A program made the translations under genes and the position numbers. From contig NC_057377.1 in NCBI RefSeq assembly GCF_016906535.1, positions 248,001-312,000 of the forward strand: a DNA stretch of 64,000 bases. Reading direction: 5' to 3'. Position 1 is the stretch's first letter, and the number at the start of each line of letters is the position of its first letter. The DNA comes from Rhizoctonia solani (lineage: Eukaryota > Basidiomycota > Agaricomycetes > Cantharellales > Ceratobasidiaceae). This document shows, piece after piece, positions 58,935-64,000 of the stretch. Below the pieces are notes generated by a model that saw only the letters and a program-made list of their open reading frames with translations, had not been told where the DNA came from and searched no databases.

Positions 58935-59590
58935 TCAATGGCGTTCATGATCCTTCTTGCATACCCATTCGTGAATATCCTGGGCGTCATCATGATCGTC
59001 ATTGTCGTCCCTATCCTCCCAGTCACATCTGTATCTATAGGTGAATTTCAGGCCCCGTATTTAGCTTTCAGGCTTGCTGGTAAACTAGTTCTTACCCTAT
59101 ATTGCAACATTTCAAGTTACCACACTGTGGTGTGATAAGATCCTGAAAATCAGTACGTCAGTAAAAGATGTCTTTTTTCAGTGGGATATGGTCTGAAAAT
59201 TACAATGTTAGTATGCCTCCCTCAGCATGAATCAGACTATGGAAGAATTGATACCTAAAATCAGTATGTATTGATCTTGATTTCAGCTCAATTCTCAATT
59301 AAACACACGCACTGATTTTCAGCATTATAACCTTGTACAGTGCCACAACACGTCTGCTCCTGCTTACAGCAGTAACCCCATTCTCTGCACTTGCTCCACC
59401 CCTGGTTATTCCATCAGTGGCTCTGCTAACTGTCACTAAGGCCTTCCTCAGCAGGGAAAGTGAGTTCATCTTCATCGTCGTCACGAGCCATGATCGACCC
59501 ATTCCGGAAGGGTTCAGGTATGGCACATGTTACAGAGAGGAAGACTAAAAGTATACAGAAAACGTCGAGCAGGACCACAGAAGGCCGCAT
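58935..59590 (-). pseudogene. decayed paralog of the secreted Cys-rich protein, lacking the repeat domain
   Basis: MRPSVVLLDVFCILLVFLSV then TCAIPEPFRNGSIMARDDDE is a signal peptide and propeptide like that of the intact neighbour (both have A-x-PEP after cleavage). The same frame then shows TAG and TGA within GLSDS-stop-QSH-stop-WNN before resuming QGWSKCREWGYCCKQEQTCC. No intron of sensible length and phase removes the stops. A further exon reads TPQCGNLKCCNIG before GTAAGA, and the last exon reads DWEDRDDNDDHDDAQDIHEW then VCKKDHERH and stops at 58935. This parallels NEWMCKKDHGYHG of the neighbour. The 9-residue repeats are absent. Introns here are longer than in the intact gene. A working gene with unusual splicing remains possible. 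Confidence 0.6.
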
Positions 59591-61011
59591 GGCTAAATAT
59601 TAGGCGTAGTGTTACTTTGAGTAAAGTACACTAAATAACTCGACTCGCTTACTCTATGGTTTATATACTGTTGGATAGTACGGACCTACCGCTTCCATGA
59701 GTTACGCCACCCTGTTGACTGCACGTTCGTATATATACTCCAACAGATAGTTTAAAGGCGCATACATCCCGAACCCAACTACTCGTCTAAATTTGGCAAC
59801 GGGCTCGTGTCAGATGTAGCGCACCAAGTCTAATATGAAGTAACTGAATTGATTCACTGAGTCATCGGGTGTCCTCCACAACTTCCCTTTGTACACGTGG
59901 TCAAGTGTCGTGGGGGTGGGCGTACTGTGCATGAGACATGCACAGTTACATGATTACATGACCTACTAAGTACATTAGTAGCTTAATATTTCTTGGGCTC
60001 TTAAGTGAGCGGATGAAATATGAGGCAGTCCCGAACACTTGTTTCAGAATTTTAGACTGATACTGTTTGTACGTTGTCCTAGACGGATTGTGTTCTTGGG
60101 ATAATTTGCGAGCAAATTCACGTAGCTTATCTTATTTATTATATTTCGAACCTGGGTACTCACGTGTGTATTTAGATCTAGTTTTAGGTAGATGCACTAC
60201 TGTGACGGAGCTGAAAATATGACCTCCGAAATTCGAATCTATTCAATGCGTCGGAGTCCACACAAACTGAACTAGAGGATATTGGTGTCTGCGATATAAA
60301 GCGGTTGGACACAACGTGGGCAGATGGTTTAGGGCGTGGCCTGCGCTAAGGCTCCTTGGACTTGGCTATTCATAGTTAGCCACGAGTATGAGCTGCTTCA
60401 CATTCAAATCTCTACCAGAGTGCGCAAAGCGCCGCGTTCCCTCATTTCCAAATCCGAATACATAAGTGCAATGTGTATTATATATACAAAAGATTTTATA
60501 TCCAATATAATCCACACGCTTGACCTCTACCAATTTCAATTAAGGCCTCTTGAGAAAATGATGGTGTTCGAGGATACCAATATTTGTATCACGATTGAAG
60601 AATGTCTGATCACTTCAGGATGTTGTCACCGGAAATGTCCGCTCGTAGTGTTCGGCATTCTCAGCAATATACTTAGAGTTGGCCAGGTGAACAGTTAACC
60701 TTGTATCAAGACCACCCGTCTGCTATCATAGACACCAATCCACTTTCAGCAATATCTGATTTCGACATATTTTCAATTTCAATTTATTTCAATTTCAATC
60801 AAACTACTTTGCGTCCATCTCAACAAAAAAATCGAACAGTTCTCTCAAACCAGCCGTAAAGAAGAAAAGAACCCAGTCACGAACTCAAGAAAAGCACCAG
60901 ATGAGCAAAGGCATTCAAAAGTCCGTATGATCTGGGTCCTAGTGAGCAAAGATGAGCGCAAGAACTCGGAATGGGCTGAGGGACTCACCGTTCTCCATGT
61001 ACGTGGTAGAT
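59591..61011. other. intergenic between the two Cys-rich genes
   Basis: AT-rich. A 120-codon plus frame (60336-60698) has no similarity or splice support. No other feature. Confidence 0.4.
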
Positions 61012-61792
61012 TCACCCGTGGTAGCCATGGTCCTTCTTGCACATCCATTCGTTACCGTGATCTCCGTGGCGGCCATCTTTACCGTCGCGCTTGTGGTGAT
61101 CATCACCGTCCTTGCCCTTCTTGTTACCATGATCTCCGCGATGGCCACCTTTACCATAATCTCCTCGGTGGCCATCTTTACCACGATCTCCTCGGTGGCC
61201 ATCTTTACCACGATCTCCCCGGTGGCCATCTTTACCGTCGCGCTTGTGGTTATCATCATCGTCCTTGCCCTTCTTGTTACCATGATCTCCGCGATGGCCA
61301 CCTTTACCATAATCTCCGCGGTGGCCATCTTTACCACGATCTCCGCGGTGGCCATCTTTACCACGATCTCCTCGGTGGCCATCTTTACCACGGTCTCCGC
61401 GGTGGCCATCTTTACCGTCGCGCTTGTGGTGACCATCATCGTCCTTGCCCATCTTCTGGCACTTGTACCTATATTACGAGTCACCGAATACCATACATGA
61501 GCTTCAGAATTGCACGAAAATGAGTGAGATCTTACCCCTTGTTGCAGCACTTATTGTCGCCGCAGCACATTTGGTCCTTCTTGCAGCAGGAGTCTCCCTT
61601 GCCGCATTTGTTCCAGCCAGAACCTTTCGAGCACCGGTCATGGCCCTTGCCATCACGAGCGACCAAGCCACTAAGACCGTTCTCAGCAGGAATAAGGTCG
61701 CGGGCCTGGATGGGCTCAGGCATGGCATGTGCCACGGCGAGGAAAGCGAAGAAAGCGAAGAAAGCGTAGGAGAAGAATCCGGAAGACTTCAT
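61012..61792 (-). CDS. secreted Cys-rich protein with Lys/Asp/Gly/His/Arg nonapeptide repeats
   Basis: Two exons (61792-61536, 61468-61012) give 237 residues. MKSSGFFSYAFFAFFAFLAV-AHA is a signal peptide, followed by a short propeptide (MPEPIQARDLIPAENGL). Residues about 52-88 hold C-x8-C-x5-CC-x5-CC-x4-CC-x5-C, a granulin-like stack of Cys pairs; its last Cys (YKCQK) is supplied by exon 2. From about residue 92 to the end is a hydrophilic domain of 9-mers (consensus KDGHRGDRG, with variants KDGHRGDYG and KGGHRGDHG) set in two larger units that begin KDDD..HKRDG and end NKKG; a third, truncated unit leads to the terminus NEWMCKKDHGYHG. Many His and Asp suggest metal or polyanion binding, but that is inference. 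No known family as a whole. It may be an effector or wall protein. The exon 2 stop follows HGYHG; a GTGAAT there could instead be a weak donor. Confidence 0.8.
61060..61450. repeat. 27-bp coding minisatellite with higher-order units
   Basis: On the plus strand the unit reads GGCCATCTTTACCACGATCT plus CCTCGGT or CCGCGGT. About nine copies occur, arranged in two blocks separated by CGTCGCGCTTGTGGT-type spacers. The period is a multiple of three, and several frames on both strands stay open through it. It encodes the nonapeptide domain of the secreted protein. Confidence 0.92.
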
Positions 61793-63144
61793 GGTTGAAA
61801 TATTGAGTGTGGTAGTACTTCGAGTGAGAGCACTGAGGAGCTTAGCTTGCTCAGATGCTAGTTTATATAGCATTTAGACCCAAGACTCAAGAGCTTTGAC
61901 GAACGACGGCGTACTATCGACTGAACGCCCATGTCCCAGTGAATGCTCCACTGAATAGCTCAAATGTGCATATATCCACATGGGCGTAAACTCTTATTCA
62001 AACTAGGCGAAGTTTGATAATGAATTCCTATTTGAATCCCCCGCGCTATGCTCACGGGACGAACTACAATGTTCGAAGTCAAGGCCAATCTTTGATCTAT
62101 GAATTACAGTTCATATGATCGTCCAGTCATCACCGCCTTCCATGTCTTCTACAACCCCACACTATGCATTGGATCGAACGGTGTAACGATGGCCAAGCGC
62201 GGTATACATGGTCATATAACTATGGAACTTGTTCGGTGCCCTACCAGCTGACATTTGTATTTATCGATTGTCGGATCTTGAGCTCCTTGGCTTGGTGGAA
62301 CGAGTACAAGAAGAGGGACACGGCGGACCCACATGTTCACAATACTTCGATATTTCCTTTAAAGGACATACTCCTCAGCGGGGTGCAAGCGGCAATTCAC
62401 TCTTTGACGCACATCCAAAGGGCTATGCGCTCATGTGAACACTGGTGCTTGACACCGTAATATGCTGCGTCAAGGCGCAACGTCGCGGTATTCAGACTAA
62501 CGTAACCCCACTCTTTGCTATGGGACTCACAATGTTTTACGGGGAATATCTAGAGTGATCCTTGGCCCATTTCCTACCCTTTCCAGATGTCAGTAAGAAA
62601 GCCCAGGCCATACGATCACAAACTCACACCGCAGGTGCGAATAAGGTAGTTCTGAGAGCCCAATGTCTCACGTGCGCGCGATGTTGAATGGTGTTTGCGG
62701 GGCTTTATTGCCATTCATACAAACTATCACTCTGGCGCTTCGGGTAGTATTTGAAGTTGAATCTGCGAAAGATGTGAGTAGGGTAAGCCAAGGACGTTAT
62801 GTGTAAAGTGTACAAGGTTCCCGAGGTTCGCCTATCGATAACGATAGGTAGTAAAATTTTTGAAACGAGGCTTTTGTGAGAGAGCTGAGCATTTCAACTA
62901 CGCGTTACAAAACCTGACTATTGCAAAACCACGCCAACCCGAACCAATTCTTGGTTGCATTTTCACCTTGGAGTCGAAGAAGTGATAACACTTGAGAGTA
63001 CGATCATATATGACACACATAAAAATGTTTGCACTCTCATGCTGACAGAATTAAAATCAGAACTATTATGCTCCGCAAACATTGACTGACCCACTTGTGG
63101 TCGGGGAAAATCAAGGGACATTGGATAGTACAGAGTCACGTGCC
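61793..63144. other. intergenic
   Basis: Promoter side of the Cys-rich gene and of Fip1. Overlapping plus frames at 62164-62460 have no similarity. No repeat or RNA gene recognised. Confidence 0.45.
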
Positions 63145-64000
63145 ATGATTATGTCAGGGCTCGTCAGCGAGTCTGTTGTCCAACCGGCCACGATGGACGA
63201 TGAAGACGCGTTCTTGTATGGCGACTCTAGCGAGCCTGTGGAAGCACCAGCGCCACAGCCACGGCCAATCACAGTAGGAGGTGGAAGTGGGGATGAAGTA
63301 CTTGACTTTGAGCTGGATGGTGAGAACAATTTCTGGCGTTGGAGCACAAGACTTGTATTTTTTCTCTAATTCCAATGTTAATTGATTATGCGTCCCGTTA
63401 ATCACTGTGTGTTTTGTCAGAACCTGCGTATGAGACTCCGCCTAGGACCGATCACAATCTCCCAGAGGTTATTGCACCCCTAGTTGGACTGGGATTGCCC
63501 CAAGAGCAATTACAGCCACAACAACAAATCGAAGAGGAAAACCAAGAAGAAAATGACGACCAAGACGCCGAAGAGGAAGGCGACTCTGAGGAGGAAGAAG
63601 ATTCAGAAGATGTAAGCGTCACAATACTCAAATTCGCTAGCCACTCACCAAGCATTCGCAGGACATTGAAATCATCACTGAGGCGCCCACTCGTTCCATC
63701 GACTTTCGTGCTTCACGCCCCAACGGACCTGCAGTACAAGCCCCCCGCGCTCCACCAGCTCCTATCCGTCGTAAGCATCCCCCTTACTTTTTAGCTTGCG
63801 TGTTTATTAACAAGCATTGCAGCCGTACACCTTACAACGGAATATACACCTAAAGCCCGCCCGACAGATACCGTTCCTGGAAATGTTGGTTTGCCATCCT
63901 CAGACTTTTCACAGCCATCCCAGTCCACTCCCCAACCCCAACAATCCCCCCAATCTCTCAACCAGATGCAACTACCCCCTCAAAATCAGGCAGACCTCTT
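63145..64000 (+). CDS. Fip1-like pre-mRNA polyadenylation factor, 5' part
   Basis: Fip1 links poly(A) polymerase to the cleavage and polyadenylation factor. MDDEDAFLYGDSSEPVEAPA is the typical acidic start. In-frame ATGs lie at 63145, 63151 and 63193 and the frame is open further up; the 63193 start matches the family best. Exon 2 (from about 63421) is EPAYETPPRTDHNLPEVIAP followed by a Gln/Glu-rich acidic run ending EDSED. Exon 3 gives DIEIITEAPTRSIDFRASRP, the conserved acidic DIEII..P..RS.DFR segment. After a further intron, HLTTEYTPKARPTDTVPGN begins the region leading to the Fip1 motif. The gene runs off the window, so the core motif is not seen. Confidence 0.85.

Noticed and set aside
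60927..61523. Long plus-strand frames of 198 and 182 codons, and a second minus frame, across the repeat
   Set aside because: A 27-bp repeat without stops keeps several frames open; only the minus frame with signal peptide and Cys motif makes a coherent protein.
1..64000. CRISPR arrays, operons, riboswitches
   Set aside because: The sequence is nuclear fungal DNA; no regularly spaced direct repeats other than the coding minisatellite were seen.

Overview
The window is nuclear DNA of a filamentous basidiomycete. The genes carry many short introns (about 45-100 bp) with GTRNGT donors, and the families present (NACHT-WD40, CHAT-TPR, DUF2235, DUF6593, F-box proteins of this style) are typical of Agaricomycetes. 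The gene style recalls Rhizoctonia/Ceratobasidiaceae, but that is an impression, not a proof. Gene models below were spliced by eye from splice signals and protein-family continuity; introns are inferred.

Layout: (1) 1-8 kb: C-terminal half of mitochondrial ribosomal protein uL2m (-), a secreted GH79 beta-glucuronidase-like enzyme (+) and coatomer delta (-). (2) 8.4-17.7 kb: a NACHT-WD40 NLR-like receptor (-), divergent from a secreted M64 metallopeptidase (+), then an MFS sugar transporter (-). (3) 19-29 kb: a Sro7/tomosyn/Lgl exocytosis regulator (-), a small Ser/Pro-rich ORF (+), an unrecognised basic helical protein (-) and a DUF6593 protein (+). (4) 29.5-35.5 kb: a recent but dead Ty1/copia LTR retrotransposon on the minus strand, with matching 265-bp LTRs, primer site, polypurine tract and C-run target duplication. 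(5) 36.7-44.6 kb: a large DUF2235 hydrolase fused to armadillo-like repeats (-), divergent from an F-box gene with a terminal zinc-finger-like motif (+). (6) 46-49.8 kb: a TPR-CHAT protein (+), a caspase-like protease candidate. (7) 50.8-57.3 kb: an ARMT1/DUF89 metal-dependent phosphatase (-) and AP-3 delta (-). (8) 58.9-61.8 kb: two related secreted cysteine-rich genes (-), one intact and carrying a 27-bp-period Lys/Asp/Gly/His/Arg repeat, one decayed and lacking the repeat. (9) Right edge: start of Fip1 (+).

Housekeeping trafficking genes (coatomer delta, Sro7-like, AP-3 delta) alternate with fast-evolving ones: NLR, CHAT-TPR, DUF2235-ARM, F-box and the Cys-rich secreted pair. The NLR and the CHAT-TPR protein are both of kinds linked to programmed cell death and non-self recognition, but nothing here shows they act together. 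The most unusual observations are the Cys-rich/repeat secreted pair, the CpG-transition signature that explains all visible damage in the copia element, the DUF2235-ARM fusion, and a perfect 14-bp-arm palindrome plus an intronic foldback element within the CHAT gene.
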